Shown here: positions 1-8,072 of the stretch, in pieces
Layout of the letters: every line of letters starts with the position of its first letter
Position numbering within the stretch: position 1 is the first letter of the stretch
Assembly (NCBI GenBank): GCA_963931635.1
Contig: OZ007034.1
Coordinates: forward strand, 1,054,001 to 1,118,000
DNA: 64,000 bases
Direction: 5' to 3'
Source of the DNA: Caccoplasma sp905210875
GTDB taxonomy: Bacteria > Bacteroidota > Bacteroidia > Bacteroidales > UBA11471
Notes under the pieces: model-generated
What the model saw: the letters and a program-made list of their open reading frames with translations, nothing else
Database searches by the model: none
What the model was told of the DNA's origin: nothing
Translations under genes and position numbers: made by a program

Positions 1-446
1 GTTCCCAGTTTGTCGGCCTTGGTGAAGACCAGGGCAAACGGCACACCGTTTTCGCCCAGCCAAGCCATGAATTCGAGGTCGATTTTCTGCGGCTCGTGGC
101 GGCTGTCGATGAGCACAAAAAGGCAGGTCATCGATTCCCTACCCAGAATATAGCGTTCGATGATGCGGCGAATGTTTTCACGCCCCTCCTTGCCCCGGCG
201 GGCATAGCCGTAGCCGGGCAGGTCGACGATGTACCACGACCCGTCGATGTCGAAATGGTTGATGAGCATGGTCTTGCCCGGTGTCGATGAGGTCATGGCC
301 AGCCCCTTGCGGCCGGTGAGCATGTTGATGAGCGACGACTTGCCAACGTTTGACCGGCCGATGAAGGCATACTCGGGCCGGTCGCCGGCCGGGCACTTGT
401 TTACATCGGTGTTACTGATGACAAATCGGGCTTCTTTTATCTCCAT
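1..446 (-). CDS. engB: Ribosome biogenesis GTPase EngB/YsxC, 3' end cut by window
   Basis: EngB (YihA/YsxC) GTPases bind GTP and assist assembly of the large ribosomal subunit in the cytoplasm. About 148 codons are present; the family is usually near 200 residues, so the C-terminal quarter lies outside the window. Visible G-motifs in order are the P-loop GRSNVGKSS near residue 30, the switch TPGKT, DLPGYGYA (G3) and TKADK (G4) near the edge. The start at 446 gives MEIKEARFV; no in-frame ATG lies upstream before the promoter. The gene diverges from fbp across 95 bases, and the two promoters overlap there. Identification is firm; only the 3' boundary is unknown. Confidence 0.95.
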   Translation of the reverse strand, partial: MEIKEARFVISNTDVNKCPAGDRPEYAFIGRSNVGKSSLINMLTGRKGLAMTSSTPGKTMLINHFDIDGSWYIVDLPGYGYARRGKEGRENIRRIIERYILGRESMTCLFVLIDSRHEPQKIDLEFMAWLGENGVPFALVFTKADKLG

Positions 447-471
447 GAGAAGGGTTTTACAGATGACATGA

Positions 472-504
472 CAAATATAAGAAGTTTCTTGATAGATAAT
501 CAAA
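472..504 (-). promoter_or_regulatory. Promoter of engB
   Basis: On the minus strand a TTTG (501-504 on the plus strand as CAAA) is followed after 21 bases by TATATTTG (472-479). This matches the Bacteroidota -33/-7 pattern of TTTG and TAnnTTTG with 19-21 spacing. The inferred transcription start is about 20 bases upstream of the engB ATG. It overlaps the divergent fbp promoter. Confidence 0.6.
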
Positions 505-521
505 AAAAAGTGCTATTTTTG
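489..521 (+). promoter_or_regulatory. Promoter of the fbp operon
   Basis: TTG at 489-491 is followed after 22 bases by TATTTTTG at 514-521, a full match to the Bacteroidota -7 element. The start would fall near 527, leaving a leader of about 15 bases before the fbp ATG at 542. The two divergent promoters in this gap share sequence, so engB and fbp may compete for polymerase. Confidence 0.5.
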
Positions 522-541
522 ACTGTCTAAACATCAATACT

Positions 542-2527
542 ATGGAAAAAAGGCCGCCTATCACTCCCGAGTCGGCATATAACGACTTGCGATATTTGCA
601 GTTGTTGTCGACCAAGTTCCCGACCATCTCCGATGCGTGTACCGAGATTATCAATCTCGAAGCCATTCTCAATCTGCCCAAGGGGACGGAACATTTCCTG
701 ACCGACCTGCACGGCGAGTATGAAGCTTTTATTCATGTGCTGAAAAATGCCTCGGGCTCTGTGCGCCGGAAGGTCGAAGAGATTTTCGGGCAGACCCTCC
801 GCGAAAGTGAGATTAAGGAGCTTTGTACTCTGATTTACTATCCCGAGCAGAAACTGGAACTCATCAAGAAAGAGGAGTATGACATGACCGACTGGTATCG
901 CATCACCATGCACCAGCTCATACGCGTGTGTCAGAACGTTTCGTCGAAGTACACCCGTTCCAAGGTGCGCAAGGCTCTGCCGGCCGAGTTCTCCTACATC
1001 TTGCAGGAACTCCTCCACGAGTCGCAGATCGACCCCAACAAGCAGGCCTATGTCAACGGCATCATCTCTACCATCATCTCCACCGGTCGTGCCGATGAAT
1101 GTATCTGTGCCATCTGCAACCTCATACAGCGGCTGGTCATCGATACCCTGCACATCGTGGGCGACATCTTCGACCGCGGACCCGGCGCCGAGATTATCAT
1201 GGACAAGCTCTGTGCCTATCACAACGTCGACATACAGTGGGGCAATCACGATATCTTGTGGATGGGAGCGGCCGCCGGCAACGACAGTTGTATGGCCAAC
1301 GTCATTCGCATGTCGATGCGTTACGGCAATCACGGCACCCTCGAAGACGGTTACGGCATCAACCTCGTGCCGTTGGCCACCTTTGCCATAGAACACTACA
1401 AAGACGACCCCTGCACGATTTTCCTCCCCAAGGGGCTGGGCAGTGAATTCAGCGACAAGACCCGCCGCCTTCTTGCCCAGATGCACAAAGCTATCTCCAT
1501 CATACAATTCAAACTCGAAGGGCAACTCATTCTTTCGCACCCCGATTTTGACATGAACGACCGGCTGTTGCTCGACAAAATCGACTATGCCCGCGGTGTG
1601 CTGTTGCTCGACGGGCAGGAATATCCCTTGCGCGACAAGATTTTCCCAACCGTCGACCCGGCCAATCCCTATGCCCTCACACCCGAAGAGGAAGAGCTTG
1701 TCAACCGTCTGCACGCCTCCTTTGTCAACAGCGAAAAGCTGCGCAAGCACATGCGCTGCCTCTTCTCCAACGGCAGCATGTATCTCGTGCGCAACAACAA
1801 CCTCCTCTATCACGCCTCCATACCGCTCAACGAAGACGGCTCGTTCAAGGAGGTTGTCATCGACGGCAAGAAATACAAGGGTAAGTCGCTGCTCGACAAA
1901 ATCGACCAGATGATACGGCTCGCCTATTATGGCGTAGACTCGCCCGAGAAGCAGTATGCCCTCGATTACATCTGGTATCTCTGGTGCGGAGCCGACGCAC
2001 CCTCTTTCGGCAAGGACAAGATGGCCACCTTCGAACGCTACTTTGTCGAAGACAAGGCGTTGTGGAAAGAGCACAAATGTCCCTACTATACGCTCTACAA
2101 CGAGAAATCGGTGTGCGAGATGATATTGAAGGAATTTGGCCTCACCGACCAGTATGCCCATATCATCAACGGCCATATCCCGGTCAAGACCCTCAAAGGC
2201 GAAAATCCCGTCAAGGCCGGCGGTAAACTGCTGGTAATCGACGGTGGCTTCTCCAAGGCCTACCAGCCCGAGACCGGTATTGCCGGCTACACGCTCATCT
2301 TCCATTCGCGGGGTCTGCAACTGGTGCAGCACGAGCCTTTCGAGTCGACCCAGAAGGCCATCGAAGACGGTATCGACATTATCTCTACCAACATCATTCT
2401 CGAACTGAGCCAGCGCCGTATGCGGGTGCGCGACACCGATATAGGAAAAGAGCTCGAAGAGCAGATTTATAACCTCAACAAGTTGCTGGTGGCCTACCGC
2501 AACGGATACATCAAGGAAAAACAGTAA
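542..2527 (+). CDS. fbp: Fructose-1,6-bisphosphatase class III
   Basis: The enzyme hydrolyses fructose-1,6-bisphosphate to fructose-6-phosphate in gluconeogenesis. The 661-residue length and sequence fit the Firmicutes/Bacteroidota-type FBPase (class III), a metallophosphoesterase unrelated to the E. coli enzyme. Metal-site motifs are visible: LTDLHGEYEAF near residue 55, GDIFDRGPGAE near 205, QWGNHDILW near 230, and NGHIPVK near 545. The ATG at 542 sits about 15 bases after an inferred transcription start. It opens a four-gene same-strand run with recR, a glycosyltransferase and an acetyltransferase (gaps of 22, 10 and 13 bases), so the four are probably cotranscribed. Confidence 0.96.
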   Translation: MEKRPPITPESAYNDLRYLQLLSTKFPTISDACTEIINLEAILNLPKGTEHFLTDLHGEYEAFIHVLKNASGSVRRKVEEIFGQTLRESEIKELCTLIYYPEQKLELIKKEEYDMTDWYRITMHQLIRVCQNVSSKYTRSKVRKALPAEFSYILQELLHESQIDPNKQAYVNGIISTIISTGRADECICAICNLIQRLVIDTLHIVGDIFDRGPGAEIIMDKLCAYHNVDIQWGNHDILWMGAAAGNDSCMANVIRMSMRYGNHGTLEDGYGINLVPLATFAIEHYKDDPCTIFLPKGLGSEFSDKTRRLLAQMHKAISIIQFKLEGQLILSHPDFDMNDRLLLDKIDYARGVLLLDGQEYPLRDKIFPTVDPANPYALTPEEEELVNRLHASFVNSEKLRKHMRCLFSNGSMYLVRNNNLLYHASIPLNEDGSFKEVVIDGKKYKGKSLLDKIDQMIRLAYYGVDSPEKQYALDYIWYLWCGADAPSFGKDKMATFERYFVEDKALWKEHKCPYYTLYNEKSVCEMILKEFGLTDQYAHIINGHIPVKTLKGENPVKAGGKLLVIDGGFSKAYQPETGIAGYTLIFHSRGLQLVQHEPFESTQKAIEDGIDIISTNIILELSQRRMRVRDTDIGKELEEQIYNLNKLLVAYRNGYIKEKQ

Positions 2528-2549
2528 AAGCCCGTTCTTTCTCATCGTC

Positions 2550-3176
2550 ATGGATTTTCAACCCTTTGCCTCACCCCTGCTCGAAAACGCCGTCAACGAA
2601 TTTGCCAAGTTGCCCGGTATCGGCCGCAAGACTGCCTTGCGGCTGGTGCTGCATCTGTTGCGGCAAGACGAGTCGGTGGCCGAAAGTTTCGGAAATGCCG
2701 TCATTCGGCTGCGAAAGGAGGTGCACTACTGCAACGTGTGCCACAACATTTCCGACACCGACACCTGTGCCCTCTGTTCCGACCCCTCGCGCGATGCCGC
2801 GACGATATGCGTTGTCGAGAACATCAAGGAGGTAATGGTCATTGAGAATACGCGGCAGTACCACGGCCTGTATCACGTCCTGGGCGGAATCATTTCGCCC
2901 ATGGACGGGATAGGCCCGTCGGACATCGAAATCGAGAGCCTCGTGCGTCGTGTTGCCGCCGGCGGAGTCAGAGAGGTGATACTGGCGCTAAGCCCCACGA
3001 TGGAGGGCGACACGACCAATTTCTACATCTTTCGCAAGTTGGCTCCCTACCAGGTGAAAGTGTCGATTCTGGCCCGGGGTGTCTCCATCGGCGACGAACT
3101 TGAATACACCGATGAGGTAACATTGGGCCGCTCCATCATCAATCGTCTGCCGTTCGACGAAACGTTCCACAGTTGA
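2550..3176 (+). CDS. recR: Recombination protein RecR
   Basis: RecR works with RecO (and RecF) to load RecA at gapped DNA in recombinational repair. The 208-residue protein has the family order: a helix-hairpin-helix at the N-terminus (KLPGIGRKTALRL), a zinc finger with CNVC...CALC near residues 57-75, then a Toprim domain beginning ICVVENIKEV and containing GGIISPMDGIGP. Length is normal for the family. It lies 22 bases after fbp and 10 bases before a glycosyltransferase; the link with fbp looks positional rather than functional. Confidence 0.96.
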   Translation: MDFQPFASPLLENAVNEFAKLPGIGRKTALRLVLHLLRQDESVAESFGNAVIRLRKEVHYCNVCHNISDTDTCALCSDPSRDAATICVVENIKEVMVIENTRQYHGLYHVLGGIISPMDGIGPSDIEIESLVRRVAAGGVREVILALSPTMEGDTTNFYIFRKLAPYQVKVSILARGVSIGDELEYTDEVTLGRSIINRLPFDETFHS

Positions 3177-3186
3177 AATCCGAAGC

Positions 3187-4350
3187 ATGATTACCCTGAG
3201 CATTGTCATCGTCAATTACAACGTGTGCGGATTTCTGGAACAGTGTCTGCTCTCGGTCGGCGAGGCCGTCAAGGCGATACCGCACGAGATATTTGTCGTC
3301 GACAACGCTTCGACCGACGACTCTCCGCAGTATATTCCCGCCCGTTTCCCGCAGGTGAAATATATCTATAATACCGAGAATATGGGCTTTGCCCGGGCCA
3401 ATAACCAGGCCATCGGGCTATCGACAGGACGCTACGTGCTGCTGCTCAACCCCGATACGGTGGTGGGCGAATCGGTCCTCTCCGAGGCCTGCCGCTTTCT
3501 CGACGAGCACCCCGATGCCGGTGCGCTCGGTGTGAAGATGCTCGACGGCGACGGCCGTTTCCTGCCCGAGTCGAAGCGGGGTTTCCCCTCGCCGTGGGTC
3601 TCGTTCTGCAAGATTTTCGGGCTGGCCGGTCTTTTCCCGCGTAGCCCCCGTTTCGGACGCTATCACCTGCGTTATCTCGACGAGAACGAGGTAAACCGTG
3701 TCGATGTGCTGTCCGGTGCCTTCATGCTCCTGCGGCGCGACACGCTCGACCGCTGCGGCCTTCTCGACGAGCAGTTTTTCATGTATGGCGAAGACATTGA
3801 CCTCTCCTACCGCATGACACTCACCCGACAGGCCAATTACTACCTGCCCCTGCGCATCATTCACTACAAGGGCGAGAGCACCAAGACCGAGTCGTTGCGC
3901 TATGTGCGCATTTTCTACCAGGCCATGGCCATCTTCCTGCGCAAGCATTATCCCCACTACTCCTTTATGGCCCGTTTCTTCATACGGGCGGCCATCGGCC
4001 TGCGGGCTACTATGGCGGCGTTGCGTCGTTTTCTGTTTCCACGCAGGCACCATATCGTCGATGAGACGGCCGGTGAATGGTGTGTTTACAGCCGGGAGCC
4101 TGTGGCGGTGGAGCGTATCCTGCACAGCCGTGGCCTGACTCCCGAACTGGTTACGTCCGACCGCGATGCCGTGGCTTCGCTGCTGGCTCGTGCGTCGGGG
4201 GTGCGACAGGTAGTCTTCGACCACGCCCTGCTCTCTTACGAAGAGATTATCGCCTGCATGGAGGCGTGGAGCGCTCCCGGCCGGGTGCGTTTTCATATCT
4301 ACTCGCCCGAAAGCGGAAAAATCGTTTCGCCCCATACGTTGTTTTCATAA
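3187..4350 (+). CDS. Family 2 glycosyltransferase with extra C-terminal domain
   Basis: The first 260 residues form a GT-A glycosyltransferase of family GT2, related to rhamnosyltransferases that build surface glycans. Visible are SIVIVNYNV at the start, VVDNASTDDS near residue 38, LLLNPDTVV (the DxD-like site) near 93, and MYGEDIDLSYR near 200. Basic and hydrophobic helices follow (about 245-290). The last 100 residues form a separate alpha/beta segment ending with VRFHIYSPESGKIV that I cannot assign to a named domain; it looks Rossmann-like. Donor and acceptor cannot be read from the sequence. No other glycan gene is nearby, so it may serve an O- or lipid-linked glycan made elsewhere. Confidence 0.85.
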   Translation: MITLSIVIVNYNVCGFLEQCLLSVGEAVKAIPHEIFVVDNASTDDSPQYIPARFPQVKYIYNTENMGFARANNQAIGLSTGRYVLLLNPDTVVGESVLSEACRFLDEHPDAGALGVKMLDGDGRFLPESKRGFPSPWVSFCKIFGLAGLFPRSPRFGRYHLRYLDENEVNRVDVLSGAFMLLRRDTLDRCGLLDEQFFMYGEDIDLSYRMTLTRQANYYLPLRIIHYKGESTKTESLRYVRIFYQAMAIFLRKHYPHYSFMARFFIRAAIGLRATMAALRRFLFPRRHHIVDETAGEWCVYSREPVAVERILHSRGLTPELVTSDRDAVASLLARASGVRQVVFDHALLSYEEIIACMEAWSAPGRVRFHIYSPESGKIVSPHTLFS

Positions 4351-4363
4351 TCTCTGTCCGTCC

Positions 4364-4891
4364 ATGAAATTTTTGTCAGGAAACCGTTTGCTGCTAAGGG
4401 CTGTCGAGCCCGAAGATGTTGCGCTCATATACCGATGGGAAAACGACTCTTCCTCTTGGGGCGACGGCTGTGCGCTCTCGCCCTATTCGCGGTATGCGAT
4501 ACGCACCTATATCGAGGAGAGTCTGCGGCAGGATATTTTCCAGATGCGGCAGTTGCGCTTCATGATTGTCCGTGCTTCGGACAGGGCGGCCGTGGGTATG
4601 GTCGACCTTTTCGACTTCGACCCCTACCACCGCCGAGCTGCGGTGGGTATCTATGTCGATGCGGCCTCACGTGGGCAGGGTATAGCCGGTGAAGCACTCA
4701 ATGTGCTGTGTTGCTATGCTTTCGATTTTTTGCATTTGCATCAGCTCTACGCCCAGGTGGCCGAGTCGAACGGTGCCAGTCTGCACCTCTTTGAGAAGGC
4801 CGGCTTCCGGCCGAGCGGACGGCTCGACGAGTGGATTGTGCGAGGCGAGGGGTATGAGTCGGTGGTGGTCTTGCAGCGGCTGGCTACTTGA
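4364..4891 (+). CDS. GNAT family N-acetyltransferase (RimJ/RimL type)
   Basis: This 175-residue protein has the layout of a GCN5-related acetyltransferase of the RimJ/RimL subgroup, which transfers acetyl from acetyl-CoA to an amine on a protein or small molecule. It opens with LLLRAVEPEDVALIYRWEND, has the acetyl-CoA loop GIYVDAASRGQGIAGEAL near residues 95-112, and ends with ASLHLFEKAGFRPSGRLDEW. The related SpeG spermidine acetyltransferases look similar, so the substrate is open. It is the last gene of the fbp-recR run and is followed by a strong terminator. Confidence 0.85.
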   Translation: MKFLSGNRLLLRAVEPEDVALIYRWENDSSSWGDGCALSPYSRYAIRTYIEESLRQDIFQMRQLRFMIVRASDRAAVGMVDLFDFDPYHRRAAVGIYVDAASRGQGIAGEALNVLCCYAFDFLHLHQLYAQVAESNGASLHLFEKAGFRPSGRLDEWIVRGEGYESVVVLQRLAT

Positions 4892-4993
4892 TGAGTTGAA
4901 TCGCCGATTTTTTATCCTTGCTTTTGCTATGTCTTTTCCCTTTTTCTGAAACAGGAACAGGTTTGTTTCTGGCAGGAATAATGTTGCAAAAAA

Positions 4994-5018
4994 ATCCCGG
5001 GGACGGAGCCCCCGGGAT
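4994..5018. terminator. Bidirectional intrinsic terminator
   Basis: A perfect 9-base stem (4994-5002 with 5010-5018, ATCCCGGGG/CCCCGGGAT) closes a 7-base loop, with A-runs on the left and AAAA after the right arm. It sits between the convergent acetyltransferase and Spy-like genes and can serve both strands. The rest of the 169-base gap (4892-5060) shows nothing else. Confidence 0.8.
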
Positions 5019-5060
5019 AAAAACACAAAGTTAACGAGAATCTATATTACACTTAACACA

Positions 5061-5696
5061 TTATTTATTCTCTTGTGAAGGAGGTACTTGCGGAGTTTTT
5101 TTGTCGTTCCTGAAATTCTTGTTTCGCATCAACTCTTGTGAGAAGCGGGCTTCGGCGTCGAATATCTCAACGATTTTCTTGGCGGGCAGTATTTTCAGAA
5201 ATCGCTCGAAATACTTCTTTTGCAGAATGGCTTCCTGCATCTCCGATTCTATCTTTTTCTCCACGACAGCCCTGTATTCCTTTTCGGAGGCGGGCTCCTT
5301 CTGACGCAGTATCCGCTTGATGGCACGAGAGGCATCGTCTTGTACCCGGAACATTTTGGTTTGCAGTTCTTCATATATGGGGAAGAACTCGGCAGCCTCC
5401 TTGTCGGTCAGCGCGGCACGTTCCTGCAAGAAACTTCGTTTGTGAGCCTTGAAAATTTCGAGCCGGCAACGGCCTACCTCCCGGCTGGCGGCCCGCATGG
5501 CTTTCAGAGAAGAGTTTTCGTCAGGCGATTTCAGCGATTTGCGATACTCCTCTTTGGCCTTGTTGTATTTCTTCTGGGCCTTTTCGAGCATGGCTTCGGC
5601 TTCGGAAAGCGTAAGCACTTTCTCTTGGGCCGAGAGCACAAGAGGGCAGGCTGTAAATGTCAGCAACAGAATGAGTGAAAAGATAAAATTACGCAT
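5061..5696 (-). CDS. Periplasmic Spy/CpxP-like protein, distal gene of ECF sigma operon
   Basis: The start at 5696 gives a signal peptide (MRNFIFSLILLLTF...VLSAQ) and a 211-residue protein. The mature part is almost all charged helix. It contains LTDKEAAEFFPIYEEL near residues 96-111, a pattern common in Bacteroidota proteins resembling the Spy/CpxP/LTXXQ envelope chaperones, and it probably forms helical hairpins. An earlier ATG at 5792 would overlap the upstream gene and bury the signal sequence, so I reject it. It is 10 bases downstream of a one-TM protein and belongs to the sigma-factor operon, which suggests a role in sensing or answering envelope stress. The function is inference. Confidence 0.65.
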   Translation of the reverse strand: MRNFIFSLILLLTFTACPLVLSAQEKVLTLSEAEAMLEKAQKKYNKAKEEYRKSLKSPDENSSLKAMRAASREVGRCRLEIFKAHKRSFLQERAALTDKEAAEFFPIYEELQTKMFRVQDDASRAIKRILRQKEPASEKEYRAVVEKKIESEMQEAILQKKYFERFLKILPAKKIVEIFDAEARFSQELMRNKNFRNDKKTPQVPPSQENK

Positions 5697-5706
5697 ATCC
5701 TCAGAG

Positions 5707-6066
5707 TTAATAGTCGTAGGCGTCGGCGAAATATTCGTAGACGCAGTAATCATCGACACACGAAGCCCAAATGAGCTCGTCGTAGTACTCATTGCTGAAA
5801 TTTTCTTCGGCTACAATATCGGTCTCGGTCGTTGCCGTTCCCGGAGAAAAGATGCGCACCATCAAAGCGATTCCCGCAAACATGGCGGCCATGTACACCC
5901 ACGGTTGTATGCGCGACCAGAGAGTTACGGGACGTTCTTTCGGACGTTCTATTTCGGGCAATTGTTCCATGATACGGGAGGTAAACTGCTCGAAGTAGTC
6001 CCCGCCGGGCTCGGTAAGTCCGGTCCGCCGGTCAATCTTCTGCCAAATTTCTTTTTTGTTTCCCAT
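5707..6066 (-). CDS. Short one-pass membrane protein, probable anti-sigma partner
   Basis: The product has 119 residues: a soluble N-terminal part (about 1-50) with no signal peptide, one hydrophobic segment (WVYMAAMFAGIALMVRIF, near 56-73), and an acidic, tyrosine-rich C-terminal tail ending DYCVYEYFADAYDY. Position directly after an ECF sigma gene and the topology of a cytoplasmic head with one membrane span fit an anti-sigma or sigma-regulating protein. I see no ZAS zinc motif (HxxxCxxC), so it is not a standard one. It is a hypothetical protein with a context-based guess. The outer tail of acidic and aromatic residues is unusual. Confidence 0.6.
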   Translation of the reverse strand: MGNKKEIWQKIDRRTGLTEPGGDYFEQFTSRIMEQLPEIERPKERPVTLWSRIQPWVYMAAMFAGIALMVRIFSPGTATTETDIVAEENFSNEYYDELIWASCVDDYCVYEYFADAYDY

Positions 6067-6117
6067 ACTTATTTGCCTTTATTTTTCGATATTTAGACTA
6101 CGGTGTCTTGTCAAGGT

Positions 6118-6672
6118 TTAATCGGCTGATGTTAAATATTCCTCTATTTTTTTGACCGCGTAGTGGTAAGAGGCTTTCAGTGCTCCCACCGACGTGCCGA
6201 GAATACGGGAGATGTCTTCGTATTTCATCTCGTCGAAATAGTGCATGTTGAATATGAGCCGCTGTTTCTCTGGCAGACGCAGCACCGCCTCTTGAAGCAG
6301 TCGCTGTATTTCGTCGCCGTCGAACCATTCGTCGCTTTCGAGCCGTTCTATCAGGAATGAGTCTTCACCGTCGAGAGGAACGTTGTTTTGCTGGCGCTGG
6401 CGGGCCAGGAAGGTGAGCGTCTCATTGACGGCGATGCGGTAGAGCCACGTCGACAGCCGGGCCTCGGCACGGAAGTAGGCGATGTTGGTCCATGCTTTCA
6501 GAAAGGTGTTTTGCAGCAGGTCGTCGGCATCGTCGTGCGAGATAACCATTTTACGTATCTGCCAGTAAAGCGATTGGCTGTAATGCCTTACAACCAGTGC
6601 AAAAGCCTCCCTGCATCGCTTGGGGTCTTGCAACTGGGCGACTATAATCTCTTCATTATATTCGGGCAACAT
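6118..6672 (-). CDS. ECF-type RNA polymerase sigma factor
   Basis: This is a sigma-70 family factor of 184 residues with only regions 2 and 4, as in the extracytoplasmic-function group. Region 2 spans about 25-95 and includes DDADDLLQNTFLKAWTNI and the -10 contact stretch ARLSTWLYRIAVNE. Region 4 (about 130-180) carries LPEKQRLIFNMHYF and the helix-turn-helix EDISRILGTSVGALKA. It is followed by a one-TM protein and a Spy-like periplasmic protein, which looks like a complete envelope-responsive regulon switch. No promoter resembling the housekeeping type is obvious upstream (one near-match, TATCTTTA), so autoregulation is possible. Confidence 0.92.
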   Translation of the reverse strand: MLPEYNEEIIVAQLQDPKRCREAFALVVRHYSQSLYWQIRKMVISHDDADDLLQNTFLKAWTNIAYFRAEARLSTWLYRIAVNETLTFLARQRQQNNVPLDGEDSFLIERLESDEWFDGDEIQRLLQEAVLRLPEKQRLIFNMHYFDEMKYEDISRILGTSVGALKASYHYAVKKIEEYLTSAD

Positions 6673-6816
6673 ACGTTTTTCCGGCTTCTTGTTTTTGAGA
6701 CGGTAAAGATAGAAAGAAATTTTTGTTCTCCTTCTTCTTTTTTGAAAGCGATTTTACCGTTAGACGCGAAGTGTGGGTCGAGGTTTAATGGGCTGTTCGT
6801 TTTTTTATATACAAGC

Positions 6817-6843
6817 AAAGCCCGGTCTTATGGGCCGGGCTTT
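6817..6843 (-). terminator. Intrinsic terminator after fabI
   Basis: A 9-base stem AAAGCCCGG/CCGGGCTTT (6817-6825 with 6835-6843) with a 9-base loop lies about 30 bases past the fabI stop. On the minus strand a T-rich stretch follows it. The remainder of the 199-base gap to the sigma gene shows no gene. Confidence 0.75.
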
Positions 6844-6871
6844 GTTTATGTCAACGGGAAAACAGCGGGGA

Positions 6872-7732
6872 TTATCCGTAAACGATTTCTCCGGTTTCGG
6901 GGTTGCGGTATTCGTCGAAGCTCTTGTTGTACTGGTCCATGGCGCGCAGACTCATACCCATGCTCGAGAATCCTCCGTCGTGATAAAGGTTCTGCATGGT
7001 TACTTTGCGGGTGAGGTCAGAGAACATCACGATGCAGTAGTCGGCACACTCGGCAGCGTTGGCGTTACCCAGGGGCGACATGCGGTTGGCAAAGTCCATC
7101 AGGGAGTTCATGCCTTTTACACCGCTACCGGCCGTGGTCATCGTGGGTGATTGCGAAATGGTGTTGATGCGCACGTTCTTTTCACGGCCATAGATGTATC
7201 CGAAGCTGCGGGCAATAGATTCCAGCAGGGCTTTGGCATCGGCCATGTCGTTGTATCCGAAGAGGGTGCGTTGTGCAGCCACGTACGACAGGGCGACTAC
7301 CGAGCCGTATTCGTTGATGGCGTCGAGTTTCTTGGCGGTTTGCAGCATTTTGTGGAACGAGATGGCCGAGATGTCGAGGGTCTTGTCGAGCAGGCTGTAA
7401 TCGAGGTCGTCGTAGGGGCGTTTTTTACGCACGTTGGGCGACATTCCGATGGAATGCAGTACAAAGTCGATTTTTCCGCCCAGTACTTCGACCGAACGTT
7501 TGAACACGTTTTCAAGGTCTTCTACGCTGGTGGCGTCGGCGGGAATCACTTCGGCATGAAGTTTCTCGCTCAGTTCGCTGATTTGACCCATGCGCACGGC
7601 AACGGGTGTGTTCGACAAGGTGATGCTGGCACCCTCTTCTACGGCTCTTTCGGCCACTTTCCATGCGATGGACATGTCGTTGAGGGCTCCGAAAATAATG
7701 CCTCGTTTTCCTTTCAGTAAATTATTGCTCAT
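6872..7732 (-). CDS. fabI: Enoyl-[acyl-carrier-protein] reductase FabI
   Basis: FabI reduces the trans-2 double bond of enoyl-ACP with NAD(P)H in the last step of each fatty-acid elongation cycle. The 286-residue product has the FabI-type nucleotide site GIIFGALNDMSIAW (the SDR glycine motif altered as in FabI). Its catalytic residues are spaced exactly as in E. coli: Tyr150, Tyr160 and Lys167 in YVAAQRTLFGYNDMADAK. The start at 7732 (MSNNLLKGKRG) is preferred over an ATG 33 bases upstream because the P-loop then begins at the family's usual position. A promoter is visible upstream. Confidence 0.92.
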   Translation of the reverse strand: MSNNLLKGKRGIIFGALNDMSIAWKVAERAVEEGASITLSNTPVAVRMGQISELSEKLHAEVIPADATSVEDLENVFKRSVEVLGGKIDFVLHSIGMSPNVRKKRPYDDLDYSLLDKTLDISAISFHKMLQTAKKLDAINEYGSVVALSYVAAQRTLFGYNDMADAKALLESIARSFGYIYGREKNVRINTISQSPTMTTAGSGVKGMNSLMDFANRMSPLGNANAAECADYCIVMFSDLTRKVTMQNLYHDGGFSSMGMSLRAMDQYNKSFDEYRNPETGEIVYG

Positions 7733-7797
7733 ACGTTTTGTTTTTTTATCCGGCAGAATGCACAATACAAGGCTTTTTGTGCCGGTTTTTAACAGCG

Positions 7798-7828
7798 CAA
7801 AGGTACACTATTTTTTCTATCCGGCAAT
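7798..7828 (-). promoter_or_regulatory. Promoter of fabI
   Basis: On the minus strand ATTG (7825-7828), a 19-base spacer and TACCTTTG (7798-7805) match the Bacteroidota pattern. The inferred start is near 7792, giving a leader of about 60 bases. The stretch between this site and the glucokinase promoter (7830-8003) holds nothing I can name. Confidence 0.55.
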
Positions 7829-8003
7829 CTTTTGACGGCTAATTTGCTTTCGGCCCGGGTATAATGGGAGTTCTAGTGAGAACTTTTTGCTCCCCGACGA
7901 TGTTTACATAAAAAAAGTTTCTGGTTTTCTCCGAGTCAGGAGGTCAAAAAAATTCTTTTTGGGGAAATTATGATTTGACTTGAATAAAAAACTTCGGGGA
8001 AAC

Positions 8004-8034
8004 TTGGCTTTTGCTGTCGACTTTCATATATTTG
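8004..8034 (+). promoter_or_regulatory. Promoter of the ROK glucokinase gene
   Basis: TTG at 8004-8006 (in CTTG), 20 bases, then TATATTTG at 8027-8034. Transcription would begin near 8041. This makes the ATG at 8046 nearly leaderless and favours the start at 8073. Confidence 0.6.
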
Positions 8035-8072
8035 TACGGTTAACTATGACCTATTCTAATAACTCTATTGCC

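Noticed and set aside
527..2551. A long open frame antisense to fbp (about 670 codons).
   Set aside because: It mirrors the codon pattern of fbp, has no known-family motif, and would hide a gene with complete catalytic motifs. Similar long antisense frames occur opposite many GC-rich genes here (for example 27310-29085, 38160-40145, 48829-50598) and were left out for the same reason.
5697..5792. Extension of the Spy-like protein by 32 codons upstream.
   Set aside because: It overlaps the preceding gene and places the signal peptide inside the chain.
7980..8072. Earlier starts for the ROK glucokinase at 7980 and 8046.
   Set aside because: The promoter -7 element (8027-8034) lies within or directly before these starts, and family members begin with the phosphate motif that follows the ATG at 8073.
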